From Melastoma dodecandrum (taxonomy: Eukaryota > Streptophyta > Magnoliopsida > Myrtales > Melastomataceae): DNA of 64,000 nucleotides. The stretch covers positions 1,616,001 through 1,680,000 of the forward strand of contig JARUPY010000164.1 of the NCBI GenBank assembly GCA_029817715.1. The letters run 5' to 3'. The position numbers and the translations under genes are program-made. Shown one piece after another: positions 35,884 through 47,422 of the stretch (within the stretch, counting starts at the first letter, position 1; every line of letters starts with the position of its first letter). The notes below the pieces were generated by a model. The model had not been told where the DNA came from. It did no database searches and worked only from the letters and a program-made list of their open reading frames with translations.

Positions 35884-38534
35884 TTAAGAGTGACCATAAT
35901 AATGTGATTGTGATGTTGATGTTGAAGAGGAGGACGATGATGATGTTATCCTATCCAGGACATGCACTGCTTCCTTCATGGATGGTCTCTTCTGTGGAAC
36001 TGGTGAAGCACAACTCAGTCCCAGCCTAAAACATGCTAGCACTGCTTCCTCCCTTCCCTCCACCTCTCCTCTTATTGCCCCGTCCACCATCCTCACCGCC
36101 CTCCCTGGATCGTCCACGGGAACCCCGTTCGCCTGCCCCGACTCATCCACTGTCATCACCTTCCCCGCAATCAGCTCCAGCAGGATCACCCCGAACGAGT
36201 ACGCGTCCCACTTCGGGTTCGGCTTTATGCTCCTTAGGGACTCTGGCGCATGGTATGGGGAAACTCCCAAGACGGAGCTCGGGCTCGGACTCGGTCCCAG
36301 GCCAGGCCCTATGTCTTGGAAGCTGTCCCGGGACGTGGTCGAACGCTTGCTCCCGAAGTTATGGGCAGACGCCCCAGCCTTGTAGCTCGTGTCGCCAGGC
36401 ATGAGCCGCTCGAGACCGAAGTCTCCGATCCTCGGCTCCATGTCAGCCTGGAGGAGGACGTTGCTGGGCTTAAGGTTACCGTGGACGTGCTTCCGCTCAT
36501 GCAGGTACGCGAGGCCCCGGGCTATCCCCCTCGCTATCCTGAGCCGGACCTCCCATGGCAGGTGACATGGGGACGAGCACGTCTTACCTAGAAAAAAAGA
36601 ATTAATAAATTAATCACCGACATTAGCATAACAGGCACAACATTATAAACATTAATCAAATCAATGATGTGATTAGTATAACTACGAAAATTGATTAATT
36701 AAAGGTGGGCCGCTCGATTGACTTCAGCAAATTTGAATGGATCGGTTGCAACCACCCTCCCCAACCACGGTCAAGGCACACTTTGCACCGACGCGCATGA
36801 TAGCATGAAAACCATGGGAAGAGGCTAACATACGCACGTGGACTAAGACTTACGGTATCTGGCGTTGGCGAGGCTGCCGTTGGGGACGAAATCGTAGATG
36901 ACGAGCTTCTCGTCGTGACCCCAGTAGAAGCCTCGCACCCGAACAAGGTTCGGATGCGACAGCTTGGCCACTGCACGAACCGAGCTCTCGAAGTCCTTGA
37001 ATCGCTCCACGCCGGTCTCCCCGATCCTACGGACTGCCAGGGTTGTCCCGTCCTCGAGCACTGCCTTGTACATTATGCTTGAGCCTGTTGCGCCTAGTAT
37101 GTAGGCTGATGCCTTCAGCAGGGTGTCCAGCTCCAGCTCCTTCTCGCCATCCACTGTCACCAGGGTTCCCTCCATGCGTTGCGGCCCGTTCGGCTCAGCT
37201 CGTCGCTGGTCTTCAGTGTGGCCTCTCGACAGGTCATAGTCATCGCTGTCGGACCCTGCTGTCCCCGAACTCACCTCCTCGCCATAGCCCTTCTTTCTGA
37301 GGCATGACCACCTTGTGAATCCTTGTGACTCGGAGGATGTTGAGGACCACGCATCTTTCCCTGCTGCTGCGCCAGGATCTTCTTTGAGCGAACTTTCCAG
37401 ATTCCTCTTCCTCTTCTTCATTTGATAAACGCATAAGAGCACGACGGCGACAACAAGGATGCCTGCCATGTCAGCCACCACAATGCTCGCGATCGTGAAT
37501 GGTCTGAGCCCGGCTCGACCATGGTGTTTTGACCCTGCTGCTGAGCCGGGGGCAAAGCCATCTTCTGTAGAATTGACAGGAAAAGCTGCTATGGCTGGGG
37601 TAGAGGTTGGAGCAGAGACATCGGGAATTAGGGAGGGGGACGAACGAATGGGGCACGGGTTTTCGGTCGGCAGCCCACAGAGATCCGGGTTACCTGAGTA
37701 CGCACCAGAATCCTGGTTCAACAGGACCGCTGACTCCGGAATCTGCCCCGTGATATTATTGAATGATAGATCGAGAGTTGTGTTCCCGGGGATCTTCCTG
37801 CCAAATTCTGGGGGTATGTCGCCAGAGATCCTGTTGTGCGACATGTTCAGGTAACGCAGGTCTTCGCCACCAAAATCTGCAGGCAGCGTCCTGTCGATGA
37901 GGTTCGACGAGATGTCGAGCACCTGGACATAACTAAACCCATCGGGAACCCCTCCGCTGAAGTAGTTGTTCCTCAGCGAGATTACAGTCAAGTTCGGAAG
38001 GGCCGTCAGGTTGCCTGGCAGGCTACCCGTCAACCCATTATAGGACAAGTTCAGCAACTGGAGGTTTCCTGACTCCCCAATCGACCCGGGAATCTCCCCG
38101 GAAAGCCCATTGTTGGACAAATCCAGAACCCGTAACTCGACCGCAGAGAATAACGATGCTGGGACCGTACCATTCAAGGAGTTGTTCGACAGGTCAAGGG
38201 TGCGGAGGAACTCGACAGTCCCGAGGTTGGCCGAGATGGACCCCTGGAGACCAGAGCTCGGGAGAGAGAGCCCCACGACGCGGGAGTAGGGGGCAGAGTC
38301 CCTGGGGGCGCTGCACGTGACTCCGCGCCAAGAGCAGGGGGTGGGGTCGTCGTAGTTCCATCCCCGGAGGACCTGGAGAGGGTCACCTAGGATGGAGTAC
38401 TTGAAGGAGAGGAGGAGAACGCCATCAACGTTCAGACAAGACGCAGGGATTACGAGGAGGAGTTGTGGGAAAGCCAAAAGCAGGAGGAGAAGAGGAAGTT
38501 TGTGTTTGGGGAGGAGGAGGAGGAGGACAGTCAT
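35884..38534 (-). CDS. LRR receptor-like protein, probable pseudokinase (LRR-III-like)
   Basis: Two exons on the minus strand (36854-38534 and 35884-36587) with a GT-AG intron splitting the Arg561 codon encode 794 residues. In order: a signal peptide (1-33), an LRRNT cap with PTPCSWRGVTC (65-74), about seven LRRs (85-270), a Ser/Pro-rich segment, one membrane helix (about 347-370) followed by KKRKR, a Ser-rich juxtamembrane region, and a kinase fold (about 474-785). It is a plasma-membrane receptor-like protein. Catalysis is unlikely: the beta-3 Lys is Arg (AVRRIG, Arg502) and the catalytic-loop Asp is Asn (HGNLKPSN, 596-603), although DFG (616-618) is present. Close relatives in Arabidopsis are annotated as inactive LRR kinases of the At4g37250 type. 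The 5' leader has a (GAGGGA)n tract on the plus strand at 38590-38615. A Leu-rich signal peptide is encoded by CTC repeats. The coding sequence is intact. Confidence 0.93.
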
Positions 38535-38619
38535 CGCTCATTCTTTTTAGTTCTACAACAACCTCGGACTTGACTGAAAACTTCTTTCAAGAGGGAGAGG
38601 GAGAGGGAGAGTGAGATTT

Positions 38620-41500
38620 CATGGCTGATAGGAGGAGAGACCCATGTTTGAGATCGGATTACTGAGAGATTACCTTTTTAAGAAGATCCCTCCCTCACTC
38701 CCAATTGACTCTTAATTAATTGGTTTAGGGTCTATAATTTTATTTTCATATAAAATTATATTTTGTTATTTGTTCCTGTGCACATAACCTTAAAAAAAAT
38801 ACAAAATACGAAATACAAAAATTAAAGCATGTAAAAAGAAATCATTAGTGTACGGGCTACGGGCGAATTTCTGTTTTTGTTTTGTTTTCTTCCATTTTGT
38901 TCCTCTGACTACTTACAAAATACTAGATCCAGATGAGTTTTGCTGTCTCTATCGATTTTCCAAAGAAGTAGCGGTAACAAACATGATCTTTTAAAAAAAA
39001 TAAAAAATAAAACTATCAAAATTTTATATCAAAGTGTTTGCTCATTCGCGAGTTTAAACAAAATTCATCCCGATTTATGAAAACGATTTCTATTAATTTC
39101 AGAGTTAGTTTTCCAATAAAAAGAAGGAGTGGTTAAAAGTCTTTGACAATAAAAAAATGGAACGAGATTTACTGTGGTTTGGAGATGGGAATGGCATATG
39201 ATTTAGCGGGGAAAAAGAAGACATGAAGGAGGTGAGGGTTGTGTTCTAAAAGTAAGAAAAGCAGAGGGGGTTTGTTTTATGTTATGTTATGACAGGGATT
39301 TGACTTTACAGGAAATCATATGGAACTCATTTAATGCCCACTAACATGAATGAGTCCCCGACCCTGTCTGAAATAACAGCTGGGAAAAGTGATATCACTT
39401 GGCTTCTCCTTTCGTTGTCAATTAATTAGGGGCATTTCAGTCCTAATCACGTATGCAATATTTTATACAATCATCTATCTCAAGGGGTTGTTCGTTTTCA
39501 TTTTCTCGTTATGAATGAACTCTCTTAAATGCATGATCAGAAAAAAGGTATGGGGATTTAGAAAGTTAATTGCCTTCTTCAATTCGGAAAATAACTCCAT
39601 GGGTTGATGGGGACGGAGAACTGGAAAATAAAAGGCTCACGAGGAAAGAAATTGAATTGAAAGAGGCGGAGGAGGGGGGCCCATCTCTCCCTCCCCCTTA
39701 TCTCTCTGAGTCATTGATTGCAGAAGACCCCCGCCAATTCATTCATTCCTTATAAACAATTCATTCTGCTTCTAAATTCCTTGGTAATTTAGAAGCTTGT
39801 GAGAGTTTACATTTTTCCTGTTTCACCAAGGAATTTACTTACTGAGATTGATTTTGGGGGATGAGGAGGAGGAGGCCTTGAGCCACTTGTTACTTTGAAA
39901 CCCCCCCCCCCCCTCCCCGTTTCAATTTTTTTTTCCCTTTTGGAAACTCATGCCCACCACAGAAATCAAACCATGTACCCGACTTTAAACCTGGGTTCAT
40001 AATTTGTTTTGGGGGGTTGATTAATGATGAATGATTGGGTGATTTCCTTCTATCTGAGACCCCAAAAGAATAACAATAATTGAAAAAGGCGACTTCATCC
40101 TCCTTTTTTCCTTTCCGCCCCTTCACTTATTCGGAGACAACATAATAATAAGTGGTTTTTAAAGTTAGTCAAATAATATTTTTGATTAATTTTAAAAATT
40201 ATTATATTATATATATAATATAAAAGAAAGCTAGCGGCTTAACCAGATTTGCTTAGTCAAATTAATGTAGTTATTTTTTATTTTATTTAGTTAAAGAAGG
40301 AAGGGGTGAGGGGGAGGTGAATGTTGGTGGGTTACGAAAAAGTTGGGACTTTCTGAAGAGGGGGAGGGATGTGACTGCCACTCACGGATCGAAACTTTTC
40401 AGAAAGGCAAGAAAACAGCAGTCTCATTTAAAAAGGAACTTAAAACCCTTCATCGTCCCCTTAACGTCGCCTTTATCCTGTCCTAATGCACTTTCTATGA
40501 CCCTGCCCCTTTCTTTCTCTCGTTCTAAAATATTTGGGTTCCACTTACTTTTTCTGTACTGTCCCCATGACAATGATTATAACTTGGTTTTGGTTGCTAT
40601 TCTGTTAAATAGAAATTTCAGGTACACACAATATCTTGTCCCATCTTATATTTCACATTAATATATTTATTTTACTTTTCTTTGGCAGTATAACCGACTC
40701 AGCTTCCTGTCAATCTCTGGAAAGGAAAAAGAGAGAGTAGTGGTGTTATGTCGGGAGGGCACGCTGCTGTTTCCAGATCTAATTGAACATCGAGACATGG
40801 GTTTTTGATTAATCTAATAGTCGTAGTTATTTTTAGGTTAATTGTTTGAGGGGTGGGTTGTAGAGTCGAAGTCATTCAGTGGGGGGAGGGGGTGCTTACT
40901 CATGATGATCTCCCTGGTCCAACCACGTGCCGCCAATCTTTGACCGGTGCCTCCTCCCTCATCAGAGAAATTTCACTTCGTGATTCCTGATAAACCTAAC
41001 AAAAGAGAAAAATGTACAATTGTTGAGCTAACATGAAAATGCTCGTCCTGATATGGGACCCGAACTTCCTGCGATTCTAATCTATTGATATTCGTATTCG
41101 GCTCTTTATGGGTATCCCGGGGGGGAGGGGGGGAGTGATACGATATGATATTGGTGTAAGGAAATCGACAGACACATGTTTGGTACAGGCTACCATGCAA
41201 GAGAAGAAAGAAGAAGGGTGGGGGGCCGGACAATGTATTCATAATTTGCATGGACGCAAGTCGACGACGAAATGTTTGTGGTGGGGTGAGGTGTAAGAAT
41301 CATTTAGTCGGTGACTAACTCCACATACAAAGGCAAAAAGAAGAGGACAAACAAACGACCACCAGTACATATTTGTTCATTAGGAAAACGAATTTGTGGG
41401 GTCTCGTAACATTTTAAAAAAACAAACAAAGTTAGGACATCCTACTTTCTCTCACTCATGCTTACTTAATTGGGTGCTTTTGAAAATAAAACATCAGACT
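38620..41500. other. Intergenic region upstream of the receptor gene
   Basis: The first few hundred bases should hold the receptor promoter. The rest has no recognised gene. Low-complexity tracts include C13 followed by TCCCC at 39901-39918 and a G-rich run CCCGGGGGGGAGGGGGGG near 41115-41132. Short frames such as 39570-39755 and 40317-40661 look random. Confidence 0.5.
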
Positions 41501-41559
41501 TTAAACACGTATAAAGATGTTCGGGCCTTGTGTGTTCTCCCGTGGGACGTGCATATATT

Positions 41560-41857
41560 TGGGCGAGCTTACAAGAAATCGCTATGTTATCGGATTTCGC
41601 TGAGGAGCTGTCGAAGGAAATCTTTGAACTTCGAGTCCAACTGGAGTCGAAGGAGCATGAGTCTGAGATTATTAGATCCGAGATGACGATAAAGATGCCG
41701 AGATCAAAATTTTAAAAGCCTCCCTCGAGCAAGAGAAGATCGACAGGACTTCGATGGAGCAAAAGTTCCCTACTGCTATGTTACTAAGGTCAACTGCCAA
41801 GTCGAAGGAGGAAATTAGGCGTTCGATCTTGATGATGTTGGAAAAGCATGGGGAATA
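41560..41857 (+). pseudogene. Antisense coiled-coil relic beside element A pol
   Basis: The plus strand reads EIAMLSDFAEELSKEIFELR and VQLESKEHESEIIRSEM, then after a one-base frame change DAEIKILKASLEQEKIDRTS. This heptad-rich coiled coil points away from pol of element A. Its position and orientation match the C-terminal coil of the antisense gene in element B, so it is probably the remains of the equivalent gene. Confidence 0.45.
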
Positions 41858-43075
41858 GCTCATTTGGTGATGTTAGATAGTGGTCACGAAACTCAATTGC
41901 CCTGTTCTTGTTTACTGCGAATTCAATATCCGTACGCTTTCTTTCAACGAATCTATATGTACTACGCCTTGTCATCAACAATCTTGCCTTCCCGAAGCGT
42001 TAACGTTTCACGAAGAGATAAGACTGACTTAATTCAGTCTGTGTATCAATTAATAAGGCGGTTAAGATTTCGAGAATTTCGTAATAGTCAATTAATTTGT
42101 AAAGATTTCCCTAAACAGTCAACCGAACTGTTGGGATTCCCAAATCTTCTAAACTTGGACTATACATAGAGCATTCAAAAAAAAAAATTTCATCTTCTTC
42201 ATCCACCCTACTCGTTCCTTTGTTGATGTCTCGCCGAGAAGTTTTTTCCCTTGAAAAACCTCCTCTCCAAACCAAAAACGAAAGTTCACAACCTTAAATC
42301 TCTTTAAAACCTAAGTGCACAACCTTAGGCAAGGGATTACTTATATTTCTTCTCTCTCCTCCACTAGGGTAGGTGGAGATTTTGAGATTTCGTAAAATCT
42401 CTTCCTATCCCACTCGTTGTAGAGGAGAACATGGTGATTGTCCGGAAGACAAAAAAAGCTCTCCCAGGAGCTGTCCCAGCACATCAACAGGGGAACTAGA
42501 AGAGATTCCCAGCATGCAGCGCGATAGAGTCTACTGGAGGAGTACCAGTAAAGGAGAAGAAAGCAAGAGTGTCACAACAACCACAACAGTGGTTGTGACA
42601 ATTGACCTTTGTGTCCACGACAGCTCCTAGACAATCAACAAGTTATGCTTTAGGCTATGATGGTGTAATAAGTTTCTTAGATATTATTGTCAATTGATAT
42701 TTGTATCACCTTACATGTAATACAAAATCGACAGTGCTGTATTGGATTATTCATGTTCGACAGACCCAAACATTAATGGATACAACTCAGGGCATCGAGT
42801 TTGGATCTCCCTTTAAATGTGATTGCCATGATGTGGGTCGAGTTTCTTAAGACATTTTCCATTTACTTTTAAAGCATGCCGTTCACCATTCAAGTCGACA
42901 AGTGATAGGACTCGAAATGGGCCTTCCCAAGTGGAGGACCACTTCCCACGGAAATATTCTTTCTTTCAAATTGGGAGAATCATTTTCCAGATTAAATCGC
43001 CTTGGACAAAAGATTTCACAATAACTCATTTATTATAATTTCTAGCAATTCATTCCTTTTGAACTTGGATTCGAT

Positions 43076-43649
43076 TCAAAGCATCAAAGTGTATAAATTA
43101 TAGTCTTTCGATATCCAAATACATGGCCATATCGTAATCGAGAACATCTTTGTTCTCGTGCATTTGGACACAAATCGACTTATAACGAGTCTCGATAGGT
43201 TATGCCCATACACTAAGCTGTAAGGAGACTGACCAATACTCTCGCGTTTTGTAACCCTTAGAGCCCATAACGTATCCAAAAGCAGTATGCCATTGTCGAG
43301 GGTTGTTATCAATCATTTTCTGGATGTTATTCTTTATAATTTTGTTGGTCGATTCAGCTAGCTTATTTGACTGTGCATAATAAGGAAAATAGTTAGTTAT
43401 CGCGAACTCAAACTCCTGAGCAAAGTATTTAATTAGAGCGCCATTGAAAACTATTGCGTTATGAATGACAATATTTTGAGAAATACGAAATCGATATATG
43501 ATGTCTTTTTTCACGAAATCAACCACCTCATCTTGGGTAACATTCTTATATGTTTTAGCATCGAACCATTTGGTGGAATAATATGTCGCAACTAATATGT
43601 AACCATCACCCTTCTTCGAAATTGACCTTATTTCTCCAATCGTGTCCAT
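43076..43649 (-). pseudogene. Element A integrase core and C-terminal region
   Basis: 43200-43649 is the integrase catalytic core (GDGYILVATYYSTKWFDA, IIYRFRISQNIVIHNAIVFN, PYYAQSNKLAESTNKIIKNN). The second catalytic Asp, expected in VVDNG, is His (VIHNA). Glu in AESTNK is kept. The downstream frame 43076-43312 has RESIGQSPYSLVYGH, the usual continuation, in another frame. Non-functional. Confidence 0.75.
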
Positions 43650-43659
43650 AGCCCAAGAC

Positions 43660-44793
43660 CTAAAAGGCCACGGGTTTTACAATTGGATGTAAAAGAACTG
43701 CTGGCACATGAGAAATCGGACCATGCCTTTGGCATTTTTCGCATCCTCGAGCCATGTCAATGCAGTCCTTCGTCATCGATGGCCAGAAAAAATCATGTCT
43801 TCTGATGGACCAACACATGTTTAGTCCTGACAGGTGTAAACCACACAACCCTTTGTGTGTTTCCAACATTATTGGAATTGCTTCTTCCATATTGATGCAC
43901 CTTAATAAAATGCCATCGTTTTGTTTCCAATATAGAACACTATCAATCAAGGCATAGAATCTTGCCGATAATTTTACTTGGCAGGTTGTCCCCTTTCCAA
44001 GATTGGAGAAGAAGTCAATAAAGGACGTTCTCCAATCATATTTAGAAGTAAATACATTAATAACAGTTACTATTTCAACAACATTATGCAAGACAAAGGG
44101 AACATGTTGAATATCGCCTCCCAATTCTTGGAATAATTGTGAACTATATCGGAAACCTGATGCATGTTGAACCAATTCATTGGCTACAATATTATCCGTG
44201 TGAGGTATGTGCTTAAACGTGACTACCTTAAATAGTGGGATTAATTCATGCACCGTATCTAGGTTTTGCTGCAGATGCTCGACGGTGCACATGTTTGCAT
44301 GATTAATATGGTTAATCACTAAATGTGAATCACCATAGATAACACAACGACAAGCTTTTAGATCAACCAAAGTACGTAGAGACAAAATGACGGCTTCATA
44401 CTCAACCGAATTGTTTGTAAATTCGCCGTCTAATATGTAGGCTAACTTATGAAGGACCTTCAAAGGAGTTACAATGTGTATACCAACTCCGCACCCATTT
44501 GTTGATGCAGAACCATCAAACAATGCTTCCCAATATTCATTATCTTCTAGTGGGGATTTTAAACCTTCTCCATAATTGGCAATGAAATCTGCTAACACTT
44601 GCCCTTTGATCGCTGTTTGAGGTCGATACTGCAAATCAAACGGAGAAAGATTAAGACTCCATTTACTTAATCGACTGGTGAGTACAGGGCTATCGAAAAA
44701 TGTTTTCAATATGGGACTGTTAGAAACTATGTAGACATTGTTATTTCCGATGTAATGCCGTATTTCCGTACAGAGTAAAATACTGAAAGACAT
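43660..44793 (-). pseudogene. Element A RNase H, second RNase H and integrase zinc-binding region
   Basis: A 377-codon open frame. It begins at the end of the retroviral RNase H (EIRHYIGNNNVYIVSNSPIL), with WSLNLSPFDLQYRPQTAIKG as connector. The second RNase H follows: ALFDGSASTNGCGVGIHIV, NNSVEYEAVILSLRTL, IYGDSHLVINHIN. The integrase HHCC zinc region comes last: HKGLCGLHLSGLNM and DMARGCEKCQRHG. This is the least damaged part of element A. Confidence 0.8.
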
Positions 44794-44825
44794 AACTTTT
44801 CATTATTCGAAATATTTGACTTCAA

Positions 44826-45660
44826 TTAGGGTAAAAACACGGGACATATAGCACACAACGCGTTCTTTGTGATTCTCATCCTCCTGGGCCAATAGCAACC
44901 CGATACTCTTTCTCCAGCAGCAACATATAGAAGAAAAGGCTCCCCAACTTTAGGAGACACCAAAACATGAGGGTTAGTAAGGTAAGCTTTAATTGTCTCA
45001 AAGGCCCTATGATGATCCTTTGTCCAAACAAAATCAACCCTATCTCGCAACAAAGTGGAGAAAACTTCAATTTTTTCAGTAATATTGCCAATAAAACGCC
45101 TTAGATAGTTTATTCGACCTAAAAAGCCTTGCAGTTGCTTCTTTGTCGAAGGAGGGAAAATATCCTGAATAGCCTTAATCTTTCCATGATCAATTTCAAT
45201 CCCTTTTTTATGCGCTAAAAACCTGAGGAATTGTCCCAATCGAACGCCAAATGCACACTCGAGGGGATTCAACTTTAGGTTATGTTTCCTCATATGGAAG
45301 AAAGCTTTTCTTAAATCCTCGACATGGCAATCATCTGATATTGAGTTCACAACAATATCTTCGATATAAACTTCGGCAGTTTTCCCAATCAAAGAGTCGA
45401 AAATAAGATTAATCGCTCGTTGATATGTTGCCCTTGCGATTTTCAATCCGAACGGCATGACTACTCACTTGAAAATCTCAAAAGGACAATGGAATGCAGT
45501 TGTGTAAATATCTTCTTCGGCGATGAAAATTTGATTGTAGTTAGAGTATCCGTCCATAAAGGACATGATCGGATGACCAGAAGTCTTGTCGATTAACTCA
45601 TCGGCGATCTGCATAAGATATTCATCTTCGGTGTTGCCTTATTTGAATCTCTGAAATTGA
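44826..45660 (-). pseudogene. Element A reverse transcriptase
   Basis: The C-terminal part (44826-45458) reads MPFGLKIARATYQRAINLIF, then VEDLRKAFFHMRKHNLKLNP and GRINYLRRFIGN. The upstream part continues in 45459-45660 across a stop. The active-site box YIDD is YIED, replacing the first of the two key Asp residues, so polymerase activity is not expected. Confidence 0.75.
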
Positions 45661-46562
45661 TGCATACTCTTACTTTTTACCATTTTTCGTCTTCACGGGT
45701 ACGATCGACGATATCCAATCGGTATATCCCAAGTAAAACAATTTTTAAATTCTTGCAAGGTTTGCAAGATCTAATGGAATAGTCTTTCATTGATCTCACT
45801 GCTAAAAACTGTCGGTCGATGAACTTGTTCTGTTCTAAGTTCATCGTTCTAAGAGCATCAGACGACGTTGTTAATGCCTGTCGATCTTCAGGAGAACCCA
45901 AGTCAGCTTGAAGACAATACGTTGTTTTATTCAGCATATGATGAATTACAACACTAGTCAAAGCCCTAAACGATTTCAAACCAAGGTTCGACTAATCCTC
46001 TTCGGCACGCTGGTCGGGACTATCAAAGTCCAATGAACGATCTAGACACAACCTTAGACTAACCTTAGAACTTGTTAGTCTATGCACTCGTAGTTCCATG
46101 ACATCGGCGACTACGTCCTCCTCTTCATCCTTAGGCATCTCTTCTTTCCCAGAGGAGTTTCTCGGGCTCCACATCCTATTTTGTAACGCCATTCTCCTCT
46201 ACGCCATCAATGTTCCCATCATTGACGACATCATCAAGTTCGAGTGCTGTTTTTATTACATGAAGTCTTTCGGCTAGCCTTTCCTCACACTGAGCCTGAT
46301 CAGCGGCTTCGACTTCTGCAGGGACCTGGTTAGAATACCAACCAGTTGCATCGACATCAAGGTGAGGGGGGCCTCCATATGTGACAAGGTACTCGAAGGT
46401 CCCAAAGGATTCACCAAGTGGGCTAACATTGGGGTCACTAAGATCATACTGCTTCTTCAAGCTGAAGTCCTTAACAGTGTTGACGACTTCTCCTATAAGT
46501 ATTTCAATTATATTAATATGGGGAATAGGGATTGATTCAGCCGGTTTTACCTCCGATTCTAA

Positions 46563-46922
46563 CTAAAGCATTAATTCCCAATGAAGAGTAGAAGGAATAA
46601 CAATAGCCTTATACAACCGGTCTCTCCTTAATAAAGCATTGTAGGTAGTTGCAACATCGATGACAAAAAAGGTAGGTTTCATAACTAAGCGTCCCACTTT
46701 TAATAGAATAGAGATCGCGCCTATACTTTTGGACACCAAGTCGTTGAAACCACTTATAGTGACATTTGTGGCTTGTAGGTCATCTCGACTCAAACCAAGA
46801 AAATTAAACGTACTCAAAGGGAGAACCTTCACTGTGGCTCCATTATTGATCAAGACTTTCTTAAGCCGAACATCATTGAAGTCTAACTTGATATACAAGG
46901 AATGCATATAATATTGCATCAA
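46563..46922 (-). pseudogene. Element A aspartic protease
   Basis: The frame covers the gypsy protease: SLYIKLDFNDVRLKKVLINN, GATVKVLPLSTFNFLGLSR, then MKPTFFVIDVATTYNALLRR. The active-site Asp in the usual DNG or DTG is Asn (INNG). Downstream frames at 46176-46460 and 45677-46192 belong to the protease-RT linker of the same element. Confidence 0.7.
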
Positions 46923-47422
46923 AGTAGTGGGCTTTGAAAACTAGTGAACCGGAAAGCCAACAGGCCATCGAACAACCTACGAGGACGAAGGTCTAGGGTT
47001 AACTGTATCCTGTCGACTCATGCTTCTATCCGCGAATTTCGGAGGAAACATGATCGTATTACACTCTATTAGACCAAAGTTCGGACTCGGGAAACCATCC
47101 TTGATAGGATTATAATCCGAGTCATCGAACTCAGCTTCACGCATAGGAGTAGGAGGATCAAATTGATTCACGGGCCTACGGGGCGTTGTCTCAACAGCAG
47201 GCACTTCCGATCGACCTGACGGTCGTTATTAACCTCCTTATCCAACTTCATCCTTTTTCCCTCTACACGCCTGCGATGTCTTTCCTTCCTTCTCTTGTTA
47301 TTCCTCGAGACATCAGCCCCCCGTATGCTCACTTGTTGCCACCTATCATTAATAGGAGTTCTAATTTTATATGCCTTTGGTCGACACAAGGCACTAGTGA
47401 AATCAGGATATACCTGGATAGA

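Noticed and set aside
36033..36591. Plus-strand Pro/Ser-rich frames
   Set aside because: They are opposite the kinase exon of the LRR receptor; the GC-rich exon creates long shadow frames.
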